Positions 26,602 through 35,240 are shown, numbered from the stretch's first letter. The stretch is 39,453 bases of DNA from Bacteroidales bacterium (GCA_900769555.1 CAAGHA010000187.1:1-39453); one strand, 5' to 3'. Numbers and translations are program-made. The notes: generated by a model not told the origin, from the sequence alone.

Positions 26602-27971
26602 TGAAAGTTAAGAGTTTGTTTATATTATTGATGGCTTTCATTTTTGCTGAAATGAATGCTCAAGAAAGGGTCGGATCTCAGTTAGGAATTGAGTTTGGCG
26701 GTGGTTTCCATACGTTGCATTTTGTTCCTCCGATGGGTGACCAAATTGAGGGCTTTGGAGGGAAATTTGGTTTGGATTATTTGGGATTTTTTCATAAAAA
26801 CTTTGGTTTAGGTATCGGTTTTTATGCGAATTTATTCCATTCTCGATTTAAACTCAACTCCTCGATTCCTGACACTGTGGCATATATTGATGAACTAAAT
26901 TATAATTTTGAGTATGAAAAACGACGGTATTTGGATATGGAAGAGCGTCAGAGAGCTATTTTGTTGGAAGTGCCGGTGTCATTTGCTTTTAAATTTGGGA
27001 AGAAAAAGGCTCATTTTCGTTTAGAAATGGGAGCGTTGTTGGGCCTACCTGTTTATTCTTCCTATAAAACATCCGGCTTATATGATATCAGGGGCTACTA
27101 TCCCGATTTGAATATCGAATTTTATGATTTGCCCGGTCGCTTCCCTCGGGGTGAGTATGAGCAGGAGGGTAAATTGGATTTGACAAAGTGGAATTTGTCC
27201 GTTTTTGCTGAGTTGGGTTTTGATAGGGATATTACCGATAAGGTAGGATTTTATATGGCTGCTTACTCCTCCTATGCCCTAAGAAATGGTGTGGAGTTGA
27301 ATCAGGAACATTCGTTTTATAATTTTGATAACGATATGTTGAGTCATAATGTTTTTGCTCCTGATTTTGTAGATAAAATGAAATACTTTACTTTAGGTTT
27401 AAAGTTGGGTATTCAAATGAATTGGATGAAAGAGAAAAAACACCCATTGGAATTGAACCATTTAACCAATGATACGATTCCATTGTTGCCGATAATGATA
27501 GAAGATACCATCGTGGTGGATACTATTCCTATAGATACTATTGTTATTGACTCTTTACCTCAAGATACGGTTGTAATGGATAGTGTCAAGGTGGAAGACA
27601 TTAAGCAGGAGGAAAAAGAGAGTGCGATTAAATCTCGTATTACGATAAAAAAGAATATTCCTGATCAGCTAGACGTTAGAAAGAAGACTGTGACTCTCTT
27701 ATGTACGAATGGTAAAAAACTTAAGTTAACTTTCTTTATTCCTGGTAACGAATTTGTTGACCCTATCATGAAGAAGGAGTTGAATAACCTTTCGAAGTCG
27801 TTAAAAGCACACCCTCATGACAAGGTTTTCTTGGTGGGAGAGGAACAGAATATGAAAAATTTAGATCAGCGAGTACTTCGTAATGATAGGGTGTTATTGA
27901 CCTATTTGAAGAAATTACTGATGGCAAATGGGGTGCGTTCTGATCAAATATTAATTGGTACAGGAAAATGA
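26598..27971 (+). CDS. Outer-membrane beta-barrel protein with degenerate OmpA-like C-terminus
   Basis: A 457-residue protein: signal peptide (to about residue 22, NAQ), then alternating amphipathic strands rich in Gly and aromatics (LGIEFGGGFHTLHF, FGLGIGFYANLFHS, FFTLGLKLGIQMNW-like end at about 280) typical of an eight-to-ten-strand porin fold. A linker follows with repeated DTI/VD units (DTIVVDTIPIDTIVIDSL, about 300-320), and the last about 110 residues (from KKTVTLLCTNGKKLKLTFF) resemble an OmpA peptidoglycan-binding domain ending LLMANGVRSDQILIGTG, but the typical G(H/Y)TD...N..LS.RRA core is degenerate. It overlaps both neighbours by four bases (ATGA). In this operon it could link surface protein and periplasmic sensor; inferred. 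Confidence 0.8.
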   Translation: MMKVKSLFILLMAFIFAEMNAQERVGSQLGIEFGGGFHTLHFVPPMGDQIEGFGGKFGLDYLGFFHKNFGLGIGFYANLFHSRFKLNSSIPDTVAYIDELNYNFEYEKRRYLDMEERQRAILLEVPVSFAFKFGKKKAHFRLEMGALLGLPVYSSYKTSGLYDIRGYYPDLNIEFYDLPGRFPRGEYEQEGKLDLTKWNLSVFAELGFDRDITDKVGFYMAAYSSYALRNGVELNQEHSFYNFDNDMLSHNVFAPDFVDKMKYFTLGLKLGIQMNWMKEKKHPLELNHLTNDTIPLLPIMIEDTIVVDTIPIDTIVIDSLPQDTVVMDSVKVEDIKQEEKESAIKSRITIKKNIPDQLDVRKKTVTLLCTNGKKLKLTFFIPGNEFVDPIMKKELNNLSKSLKAHPHDKVFLVGEEQNMKNLDQRVLRNDRVLLTYLKKLLMANGVRSDQILIGTGK

Positions 27972-29944
27972 GTTGGAAAATTAGAGATATAGTTACCCGG
28001 TTTCAGTTGAGTTTTGATCGATCATTTTCAGGATTGGTCAAACATCAATTGTTATGGATGTGTCTGTTTATTATTATTGCTTTAGGTATATTGTTTATTC
28101 TCTTTATTCCTGAAATTGAGAATAGAGGTGTAGGGCAGGTCTTGTCAACTCTTTTTGTAGATATGATTTCGCCTGTTTCGTTGCGTTCTGCCGCCTATGA
28201 CCCTCAATTCAGTGCAGAGGAATATGCTCGTTTATTGTTAATTTATCTGGTTGGAATGGTTTTTGTCAGTGGTTTATTGATTGCGACAATTTCCAATGTT
28301 ATTCGTACACGTGCAGACTCTTTTAGAAACGGTTTAACCTACTACAATTTTAGCGACCATATTATTATTTTAGGTTTTGATAGTTCTGTCGTTTATTTGA
28401 TTAAAGAATTGTTAAATAGTTATCCTGATTCTACTATTTTATTGGCGGTTGCGGATCAAGTAAGTAGTCGTAGAGATTGGGTGAAAGGGCAATTGGATAG
28501 TTCGGATATAAAGCGAGTGGTTGTTGTAAAGTGCAGGATAGATTCGAAAAATGATTTGATGAAGTTGATTCCTTATCGTGCAAAAACAATCTATCTTTTG
28601 GGTGAAGGTAATGATGAAAACAGGGATTCCCTTAATTTAATGGCTTACCGTATTTTGGTTGATATTTGTAAGGCTAAAGGACGTAAAAATGATTTGTCTT
28701 GTCACTTGTTGATTCAAGATCGTTTTGCCTACTCTTTGTCTCGTATTGCCAATGTGTCGTCACCTGCAGAATCTCCATATTACGAATTGATTACGATGAA
28801 TAAAGAGGAGATGTGGTGTCGCAAGGTATTGGTGGATAATTATTCTCCTAAGTATGGTTTTCATTATCCGCCGTTGGATAGGGAGGGTATCGGTGTAGAG
28901 TCGTCCATTCGTGTTCACTTGGTTGTATTCGGAATGACTGATATGGGGTATGCAATGGCATTGACTGCCGCTCATACTGCACATTATCCTAACTTCCTTT
29001 CTGCAAATAAAAAAACAAAAATTACCTTTGTAGATGTTGAGGCTTATAAAAAAATGAAAGAGTTTAAACTGAAATATAGGGCTTTGTTCGATAACTCAAT
29101 CATTTCCTATTCTGAATTTGTTGACGGAGAAGAGTTAAATAGAAAAGATGTGATTCCGCAAAGGGATTTCTTGGATATTGAATGGGAGTTTGTTCAAACC
29201 CCCTATTTTGATGATACTTATCTCAACCATTTAGCAAGTTCAATCGACCAAAATACAGAGGAGTACCTTACTATAGCTGTATGTTATGATTCTCAAAAAC
29301 AATGTCAGGATTTAGCATTTTGTTTGCCTGAGATATATTATCAAAATAATATTCCGATATTTTATAGAGATTCTACTCTTTATTCTTATGAAATTGAGAT
29401 GTTGAAGTCGGATAAGTTTAATAATATCTATCCGTTTGGTATGTTGGATGAATCATATATTTCGGATGATAAATTGCTATGTAGAGCCAAGAAATTAAAC
29501 TTCTTGTATGAAAATGTCTCCAATAAAGATGCCGTTATGAGTGAGGCTTCATTACAAAAGGCTTGGAAAAATTTATCAACAGTGAAAAAGTGGTCTAATC
29601 TTTATAGTGTGATGTCGTTAGAATCTTATCTTCGTTCTGTAAATGGCTCGGATGGAATTCTGAAGAGTATTACAAAAGCCCAAATGGAGATAATGGCAGC
29701 TGTGGAGCATAATCGTTGGAACATAGAAGAGTTGTTGTTAGGTTATAGACCGACAACAGAGGCAGAAGATATGGAAATTTTAGCTGATAAAAAGAAGAAG
29801 GAGGTGTATAAAAGGAGATATGTTCATTGCGATATAAAACCTTATACAGACTTAAAGAAAATTTCCGGAGAGTCTATATATCTATATGATGCAATAAAAA
29901 TAGTAAATTTGCAATTATTATTAAAAGATGAAGAGGATGATTGA
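27968..29944 (+). CDS. Two-helix membrane protein with twin RCK/TrkA-N-like domains and RyR-like C-terminus
   Basis: A 658-residue protein. Two helices (about 28-48 and 88-110) enclose a periplasmic loop (FVDMISPVSLRSA...), as in ligand-gated K+ channels and CASTOR/POLLUX-type proteins, although no TVGYG selectivity filter is present. A first Rossmann domain starts at HIIILGFDSSVVYLIKELL (about 131) and a second at RVHLVVFGMTDMGYAMAL (about 314) with acidic strand end TKITFVDVE. The C-terminal 90 residues (about 570-650, MAAVEHNRWNIEELLLGYRP, KRRYVHCDIKPYTDL) resemble an RyR domain. It may gate ions or sense nucleotides; both are inferences. Start overlaps the barrel gene by four bases. Confidence 0.82.
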   Translation: MSWKIRDIVTRFQLSFDRSFSGLVKHQLLWMCLFIIIALGILFILFIPEIENRGVGQVLSTLFVDMISPVSLRSAAYDPQFSAEEYARLLLIYLVGMVFVSGLLIATISNVIRTRADSFRNGLTYYNFSDHIIILGFDSSVVYLIKELLNSYPDSTILLAVADQVSSRRDWVKGQLDSSDIKRVVVVKCRIDSKNDLMKLIPYRAKTIYLLGEGNDENRDSLNLMAYRILVDICKAKGRKNDLSCHLLIQDRFAYSLSRIANVSSPAESPYYELITMNKEEMWCRKVLVDNYSPKYGFHYPPLDREGIGVESSIRVHLVVFGMTDMGYAMALTAAHTAHYPNFLSANKKTKITFVDVEAYKKMKEFKLKYRALFDNSIISYSEFVDGEELNRKDVIPQRDFLDIEWEFVQTPYFDDTYLNHLASSIDQNTEEYLTIAVCYDSQKQCQDLAFCLPEIYYQNNIPIFYRDSTLYSYEIEMLKSDKFNNIYPFGMLDESYISDDKLLCRAKKLNFLYENVSNKDAVMSEASLQKAWKNLSTVKKWSNLYSVMSLESYLRSVNGSDGILKSITKAQMEIMAAVEHNRWNIEELLLGYRPTTEAEDMEILADKKKKEVYKRRYVHCDIKPYTDLKKISGESIYLYDAIKIVNLQLLLKDEEDD

Positions 29945-30227
29945 TAAGGAGTATATACCGGCACCAATAGATTTGAGCGATGTTGAGTTGCCTAATGATT
30001 TAGAGCAGTTAACAGAATTAATTGCACGAAATGTTCATGAGGTATGGGCTCAAAAGAAATTGCAACAGGGTTGGAAATATGGGGAAGCAACAGATGTAGA
30101 ACAGAATACTCATTCAAGTTTAGTTCCCTATGAGCAGTTGTCGGAGCAAGAGCGTTCTTATGATAGGGATACGGCAATGAAGACAATCCGACTTATTTTA
30201 AAGCTCGGGTATAAAATATCAAAGTAG
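29928..30227 (+). CDS. Stand-alone RyR domain protein
   Basis: A 99-residue protein that is almost entirely one RyR (ryanodine-receptor repeat) domain: YIPAPIDLSDVELPNDLEQL, then ELIARNVHEVWAQKKLQQGW, KYGEATD, SSLVPYEQLSEQERSYDR and TAMKTIRLILKLGYKI. Each block follows the family pattern (P-x-P-x-DLSDV-x-LP, A-x-N-x-H-x-x-W, GW-x-YG, LVPY-x-x-L, YDR). In animal channels the domain is a regulatory module; its bacterial ligand is unknown. Last gene of the operon, overlapping gene 5 by 17 bases (ATG 29937, overlapping by eight, is an alternative start). Its partner is probably the RyR-ended membrane protein before it. Confidence 0.92.
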   Translation: MKRMIDKEYIPAPIDLSDVELPNDLEQLTELIARNVHEVWAQKKLQQGWKYGEATDVEQNTHSSLVPYEQLSEQERSYDRDTAMKTIRLILKLGYKISK

Positions 30228-30267
30228 TGTACTCTTGTATAAACTTAGACCGGCATAAGAGTACACT
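30226..30267. terminator. Hairpin between convergent genes, probable bidirectional terminator
   Basis: AGTGTACTCTT and AAGAGTACACT form a perfect 11-base inverted repeat beginning inside the stop codon of the RyR gene, with a 20-base loop. T-runs after it are short on the plus strand (TTTG, then TTTTT 15 bases further), so efficiency is uncertain, but the position between convergent transcripts fits. Confidence 0.6.
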
Positions 30268-30340
30268 TTGCAGATACTTTTTCTTGGATATAATTACCCT
30301 AGATAGAGTCCTTAACTCTTCAAATTCCTGTTAAATAGAA

Positions 30341-30862
30341 TCACTGCTCTGTCTGATACCAACTTGCATACATTCTGTAGTTGTTGGAGATGCGTTGAAT
30401 CATCTCTTTAGTTTGTTCCGGAGATACCTCTTTAATTTTTTTAGCCGGAACTCCTGCGTATAGACTCCCGGGTTCAACAATAGTATTGCTCGTTATCAAA
30501 GCATTGGCTGCAATAATAGAATTTTCTCCAATTACTGCACCATCAAGGATAGTTGCTCCCATTCCGACTAAAACATTGCTACAAATTTTAGCTCCATGTA
30601 TTGTTGCATTGTGTCCGACAGATACATTATCCCCAATTTCTATGGTTGATTTCTCATACAAGGTGTGTAGAACAGAGCCATCTTGAATATTGACATTTTT
30701 ACCTATTCTGATAGAATTAACATCTCCGCGAATAACTGCATTAAACCAAATACTACAACCATCACCGATGACCGTATCACCGATGATGGTTGCGTTTTCT
30801 GCAAGAAAAACGTCCTCTCCAATCTCAGGAGTAAAACCTCTGACAGAAATTATATGAGCCAT
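30341..30862 (-). CDS. Gamma-class carbonic anhydrase-like hexapeptide protein
   Basis: A 173-residue left-handed beta-helix protein built of hexapeptide repeats (NATIIGDTVIGDGCSI, VLVGMGATILDGAVIG). Zinc-ligand candidates of gamma carbonic anhydrases are His66 (SVLHT) and His84 and His89 (VGHNATIHG); Arg45, Asp47, Gln60 and Asp61 are also in the expected places. It may catalyse CO2 hydration, but many members of this group (PaaY/YrdA-like) have little or unknown activity. It follows the thioredoxin-like gene by one base and is probably co-transcribed with it. Confidence 0.9.
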   Translation of the reverse strand: MAHIISVRGFTPEIGEDVFLAENATIIGDTVIGDGCSIWFNAVIRGDVNSIRIGKNVNIQDGSVLHTLYEKSTIEIGDNVSVGHNATIHGAKICSNVLVGMGATILDGAVIGENSIIAANALITSNTIVEPGSLYAGVPAKKIKEVSPEQTKEMIQRISNNYRMYASWYQTEQ

Positions 30863-30863
30863 T

Positions 30864-32285
30864 TTATTTTTTATTTTTTGCTTTTCGTTTCACCAATTCT
30901 TCTTCCAAAATCATATCCAATGTTTCCATATCAATCTTCTTGGCGATGATTTTACGCTCCTTATTTAGTAGGTAAACACCCGGAGTGGCAGAGGTGTCAT
31001 AATACTCCCAGAACCATGATTCGCGGTATGGATCCCAAACGTTGTACCAATCATACATTTTATTTTTTTCAATAAACTCCATCCACTCTTTAAGTTCCAA
31101 TTGAGTATAGCATGCCAATACTTCAAATCCTTTATCTTTCCATTTGGTGTAGATTGAGTCATATAGCACAGGAGTTGTCTTTTTGCAATGACCGCAAGAT
31201 GGTTCGTAGAAATAAACCAAAAGTACTTCTGCATCTATGTCTTTCATGTTTATAGGCTTGTTTGTAGAGTCGCGCAAAATTAGGTTGTGCGCAGTCATAC
31301 CAACCAAGTTGTGGCGGATCTTTTTTGCTTCTTTCTTTAAAGATTCCACCCAAGCAGAATCAGCCCAATATGCAGTTCCGTCAAAGTAGTAACGATCTGC
31401 AATTTTTAGCCATAGAGCATCCATTCCCATCATCTTACTGGAAATACCGTAATTAATCATTTTACTGGTCATAACTTGGAATGTGGTAGTGTCTTTTCTA
31501 CTCTTTTCAATCAAGTCAAATGCTACCATTGCCAATGTATCCGGATCTTGTAGAACGTGCTTACTCATAAACTTATCCACCATATTCGGGAAATAAGGAG
31601 TTCGTAGGAATCGAGGGTCACTTAAATCGATATTGTCAAAGTAGTGATCTCTGAAGTATTGATAACGAACTCGATTCCGGATTGAGTCCGGAAGCTCTTT
31701 AAATTCAGGAGTCTCTACCGGAATAGTCCCTTTTAAATAAGCCCCTAAAAAGTCGTTTTTGTGTGCTTCCAATAAAGCAGATTGTTTCCCTTCCACCTTT
31801 TTGGTCATCTCTTCAAAAGTTTTTACATAACCAACAGAGTCTATCTCCTTCTGTTTGTATTTGTTTACCAAATCGGTTCTCTCTTTGTTCATTCCGGTAA
31901 GAAATTTTACCCAATCTTGAAAGTCAGAACTAACAGAGGCTCCTGTTACTGTTGCTTCCACTAAGTTTGCGGTATCAACAGTGATTTTTAGATTTTGTTC
32001 TTTCCCTACCAAAATATCGAAGAATTTTTCCGGAGTAAAATAGACGATGTAAGTTCCCTCTTCCAATGCTTTCCCATCTTTGGATGTAAAAGTTCCAACT
32101 CCTTTTGCATTGAGTTGAATTGTATCTCTGGAATAGGTTTTCCCATTCATGTAATAGGCCAAATAAGCAGGAGCATCTTTCATGTCGCCTACATTTAATT
32201 GAATTTTATAGCCGGCTCCTCCGCTTGCTGCGTACATCACTAAACCACAAATAAGCCCTAATGTCGTGAAAATAAGTCTTCTCAT
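30864..32285 (-). CDS. TlpA-like thioredoxin fold protein with DUF4369/DUF5106-type N-terminus
   Basis: A 473-residue exported protein. The signal peptide (MRRLIFTTLGLICGLVMYAA) precedes a beta-rich N-terminal domain (about 25-120, DUF4369-like: YLAYYMNGKTYSRDTIQLNA), then a helical segment (about 120-310, DUF5106-like) and a C-terminal thioredoxin fold with EPSCGHCKKTTP, redox pair Cys364-Cys367, and cis-Pro in ATPGVYLLN. The CGHC active site suggests periplasmic disulfide reduction or isomerisation. Such proteins are common in Bacteroidota. It leads a two-gene unit with the carbonic anhydrase-like gene. Confidence 0.9.
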   Translation of the reverse strand: MRRLIFTTLGLICGLVMYAASGGAGYKIQLNVGDMKDAPAYLAYYMNGKTYSRDTIQLNAKGVGTFTSKDGKALEEGTYIVYFTPEKFFDILVGKEQNLKITVDTANLVEATVTGASVSSDFQDWVKFLTGMNKERTDLVNKYKQKEIDSVGYVKTFEEMTKKVEGKQSALLEAHKNDFLGAYLKGTIPVETPEFKELPDSIRNRVRYQYFRDHYFDNIDLSDPRFLRTPYFPNMVDKFMSKHVLQDPDTLAMVAFDLIEKSRKDTTTFQVMTSKMINYGISSKMMGMDALWLKIADRYYFDGTAYWADSAWVESLKKEAKKIRHNLVGMTAHNLILRDSTNKPINMKDIDAEVLLVYFYEPSCGHCKKTTPVLYDSIYTKWKDKGFEVLACYTQLELKEWMEFIEKNKMYDWYNVWDPYRESWFWEYYDTSATPGVYLLNKERKIIAKKIDMETLDMILEEELVKRKAKNKK

Positions 32286-32372
32286 ATTTTTGTCTTTTTA
32301 TTTATTTTTTTGTTTAAACTTGCGGAATTAATTTATTCCAACATTTTTATGTTGCTAAGTTATATAAAATTC

Positions 32373-34148
32373 TCAAAACAACGTGCTTTTTGTCTTATTC
32401 TTTAACCATTCGTAACTTTTGGGATCGGAAAGGAACGGGGATATTTCGTTGAATACTCGTTGATGATAGTTATCTATCCACTGAAGTTCTTCGGTTGTTA
32501 ATAGGTTGAAATCAAATAATTTAGACTCGTATGGGAATAATGTCAATGTTTCAAATTCCAAGAAATCACAAGCCGTATCAGATGTTTTAGGTTTTACAAC
32601 TACTACATTTTCGATACGGATTCCATATTCGTTGGTTCGGTAAAGTCCGGGTTCATCAGAAAGGATCATACCCGGTTTTAGAATAATTCCTTTCCCTTGC
32701 GGACGTATTGTTTGTGGACCTTCGTGTACGCATAAGAAATAACCAATACCATGCCCGGTTCCGTGTCCGTAATTCAGATCATTATTCCATAGAAATTGTC
32801 GAGCCAAACAATCTAATTGTTCGCCACAAGTTCCGCTCGGAAAGCTTTGACGAGCTAAGGCTATATGTCCCTTTAAAACCAATGTATAATCTTGTTTTTG
32901 TTGTGCTGTTGCTTCTCCAAAGCAGAATGTTCGGGTAATATCGGTTGTGCCGCATAAATAATTCCCTCCGGAATCTATCAAAAGAAGGTTATCCCGGGTG
33001 ATTTCTTTTGAATCCTCTTTTTTTGCGCTATAATGAACAATTGCTCCGTTCTTTCCAAATCCTACAATCGGTGCAAAACTATCGCAGTAAAAATCGGTGG
33101 ATAGTTGTCGGTTTTCGTGTAAGATTTCTCCCACTTCATATTCTGTCGGATAGTCACCGGATCTAACTCTCTCTTCAATTTGTGATAGAGCATTACAAAG
33201 TGCGGCTCCGTCTTTTTTCATAGCGTTGCGAATGTTTTCTATTTCTATGGCATTTTTTTGTGCTTTAAAGTTTGTCGCTATTGAGGGTTCGTCTCTGCGT
33301 AACGATTCGTCTATAAGGTTGTAAATTGTGTAGTTTGTCTTTGTTCCGTCAACGGAGATTGTTTGTTTTGACTGATTTACTTGATGAATGAATTCTTTAA
33401 TATGTGTATATGGTAATGGTGTTATTTTGCTCTCTTTTAGCTGTTTGATAACCGATTCATTTAATTTTGCGTTGTCAATGAATAGGAAAGATTCGTCTCG
33501 ACCTACGCAACCGTATGCAATTGTCATTGGATTGAAATCAACATCTTTGCCTCGTATATTGAACGTCCATGCGATATCATCAAGTGCTGTCAATAAAACC
33601 AAGTCGCACTCTGTGGAGTTACAAATCCTTTTGATTTTACTTTGAGCGGTTTCTCCGCAATGTTTTGTATCAAGTAGGAATGCCTTTTGAGTTGATATGG
33701 ATGGAAGGTTTTTAGTTAGTTCACTTCGAAAATTGGGGTTTAAATTTATCTGTTGTTTCCCCAAAATGGCTTCCCATTCGAGTAGGGTAGAGGCGGCAAA
33801 AACAGATCCATCCACACCAATGGTATCACCGTTTTTAACATGATTACTTAACCAATTGATGATGGTAGGTGTTTCTCGTTCACCTTCTCGTTGCAAAATG
33901 AATAATTCGCTATTCAACTCTTTTTCGGCTTGCAGAAAATATCGCGAATCGGTCCATAGACATGCCTTCTTTTGAGTAATGACCAAAGTTCCATTCGAAC
34001 CGGTGAAGCCGGATAAATATTCTCTTAACTTCCAATGAGAAGCCGGATATTCGCTTAAGTGAGAATCGGACGAGGGAATGATACAAGCAGAGATTCCTTG
34101 TTTGTTCATCTCTGTTCTGATGAAAGTGAGTTTATCCAATTTGTACAT
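32373..34148 (-). CDS. pepP: Xaa-Pro aminopeptidase (aminopeptidase P, M24B)
   Basis: A 591-residue cytoplasmic peptidase that removes N-terminal residues in front of proline. Two creatinase-type N-terminal domains (1-310) precede the pita-bread catalytic domain. Both metal-site aspartates (Asp392 in LIDSGG, Asp403 in TTDITR), His466 (GTGHGIG), Glu499 (SDEPGLY) and Glu513 (RIENVV) are present. The length matches the long, eukaryote-like APP form found in Bacteroidales. A -7 box candidate and a 16-base inverted repeat lie in front of it (34183-34230). A decayed piece of a second copy of the 5' end lies at 39147-39216. Confidence 0.95.
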   Translation of the reverse strand: MYKLDKLTFIRTEMNKQGISACIIPSSDSHLSEYPASHWKLREYLSGFTGSNGTLVITQKKACLWTDSRYFLQAEKELNSELFILQREGERETPTIINWLSNHVKNGDTIGVDGSVFAASTLLEWEAILGKQQINLNPNFRSELTKNLPSISTQKAFLLDTKHCGETAQSKIKRICNSTECDLVLLTALDDIAWTFNIRGKDVDFNPMTIAYGCVGRDESFLFIDNAKLNESVIKQLKESKITPLPYTHIKEFIHQVNQSKQTISVDGTKTNYTIYNLIDESLRRDEPSIATNFKAQKNAIEIENIRNAMKKDGAALCNALSQIEERVRSGDYPTEYEVGEILHENRQLSTDFYCDSFAPIVGFGKNGAIVHYSAKKEDSKEITRDNLLLIDSGGNYLCGTTDITRTFCFGEATAQQKQDYTLVLKGHIALARQSFPSGTCGEQLDCLARQFLWNNDLNYGHGTGHGIGYFLCVHEGPQTIRPQGKGIILKPGMILSDEPGLYRTNEYGIRIENVVVVKPKTSDTACDFLEFETLTLFPYESKLFDFNLLTTEELQWIDNYHQRVFNEISPFLSDPKSYEWLKNKTKSTLF

Positions 34149-34182
34149 ATATTGAGAGTACTTTTTATACTATTAGAAATTA

Positions 34183-34225
34183 TTGTAGCGTAATTTCAGA
34201 TACTTTGCATGAAATTACGCTACAA
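34183..34225. promoter_or_regulatory. Perfect 16-base inverted repeat upstream of pepP
   Basis: TTGTAGCGTAATTTCA (34183-34198) is exactly inverted at 34210-34225 with an 11-base spacer. It lies 35-77 bases before the pepP start. The distal arm overlaps the -7 candidate by three bases, so it could be an operator; as RNA it could fold at the 5' end. No T-run follows on the minus strand, which argues against a terminator for the gene at 34345. Confidence 0.7.
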
Positions 34226-34230
34226 ATATA
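34223..34230 (-). promoter_or_regulatory. Promoter -7 candidate of pepP
   Basis: On the minus strand this reads TATATTTG, matching TAnnTTTG. Transcription would begin near 34216, inside the inverted repeat. No -33 TTTG is evident. Confidence 0.5.
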
Positions 34231-34261
34231 AAAAACATTTTATTCCGATTTTGTTTTACAT

Positions 34262-34312
34262 TTGATTTTAGGTACGTTCTATAAATTCACTGTTTCAAAT
34301 TTAAAATATTCT
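34262..34312 (-). repeat. Short 3' piece of the dispersed repeat (copy F)
   Basis: On the minus strand TTAAATTTGAAACAGTGAAT then TTATAGAACGTACC resembles the piece before the 164-residue membrane protein (14107-14146). It points towards pepP. Confidence 0.4.
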
Positions 34313-34344
34313 TCAAAAGTGTCTGTTTTCTATGTGTACTCCGA

Positions 34345-35100
34345 TTAAAATTCCAAACCGATTCTTGCTACAAAACTGAAAGCATTATATTTTTCGTAGA
34401 CGTATGACTTGTCGTAATAGTTATTGTAGTCGTAGTTATAATATGGGTCATAGGGATCAGTTTCATAATAATAATAATCATTTACCCCCGGAGCGATTTC
34501 AACACCCGTTTCAATTGAAATTCTTTTGAAACGACTTCCGATGGTGAGTGCTCCGTAAAAACCAAATGCTCCTTGTATAGGAATACATATTCCGGAATTT
34601 AAATTTAGGTAGGGGCTTGAGTTATTATCCCAAATGTCATATCTGAAGTTGGCATATAGTGGAATGGATATATGGTTACCGTAACTCCAATCATCAGCGA
34701 ATCTTATTCCGGACCCCCCTCCAACGAATATGTGTTTGTTTATCTGAAATCCGTGAGTCGTGGTTATTGCCCCTCCGATTAATTCTCCACCAATAAATTC
34801 GCCAAATACAAAACATCTGTATCCCCGGGTTAGGTATCCTTCGGAAGATGATTGTTTTTGTTTGGAAGATGTTCCATTTTCAACCTTTTCGCGAGTGATT
34901 TTATCAATCTCGTCGATATTGCAAAAGACAGAACTACCATTGTCAGTCTCGATTTTTAAATACTGATTTGGTTTTTCTTCTACAATTTCACCTCTTATAG
35001 TACTACCGTTTTTTAGGTAAACAACTTCAATCCTTTCATGTGAAAAAGTTAAGTTCGTTGTTAAGACGCTGAGCATCAAAATAAAAAGTAAGTTTCTCAT
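34345..35100 (-). CDS. Outer-membrane beta-barrel protein
   Basis: A 251-residue exported protein: signal peptide MRNLLFILMLSVLTTNLTFS, a short beta domain (IEVVYLKNGSTIRGEIVE, VFCNIDEIDKITREKV; residues 22-70) seen at the N-terminus of many Bacteroidota membrane proteins, a Ser/Gln linker, then Gly/aromatic beta strands ending in Phe (FSFVARIGLEF), typical of BAM-inserted barrels. A Tyr/Asp-rich loop (about 200-235, for example DPYDPYYNYDYNNYYDK) is unusual in composition. The frame is open to 35145, but the hydrophobic signal begins at ATG 35100. Monocistronic. Function unknown. Confidence 0.85.
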   Translation of the reverse strand: MRNLLFILMLSVLTTNLTFSHERIEVVYLKNGSTIRGEIVEEKPNQYLKIETDNGSSVFCNIDEIDKITREKVENGTSSKQKQSSSEGYLTRGYRCFVFGEFIGGELIGGAITTTHGFQINKHIFVGGGSGIRFADDWSYGNHISIPLYANFRYDIWDNNSSPYLNLNSGICIPIQGAFGFYGALTIGSRFKRISIETGVEIAPGVNDYYYYETDPYDPYYNYDYNNYYDKSYVYEKYNAFSFVARIGLEF

Positions 35101-35240
35101 ATTTATTCTATAATAGTTGTTAATAATACAATAGTTACACGGCAAAATGAAGCTTTTTTTGATTTTGAAAATCTTGAATTAATCTTGGTCGCTAGTTTTA
35201 ATTTGTTCAACTTAAAATAATCAGTTCAGAAGGGTTTTCA

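Noticed and set aside
35101..35145. Upstream extension of the barrel gene
   Set aside because: The 15 extra residues would precede the hydrophobic signal peptide, which begins naturally at ATG 35100.
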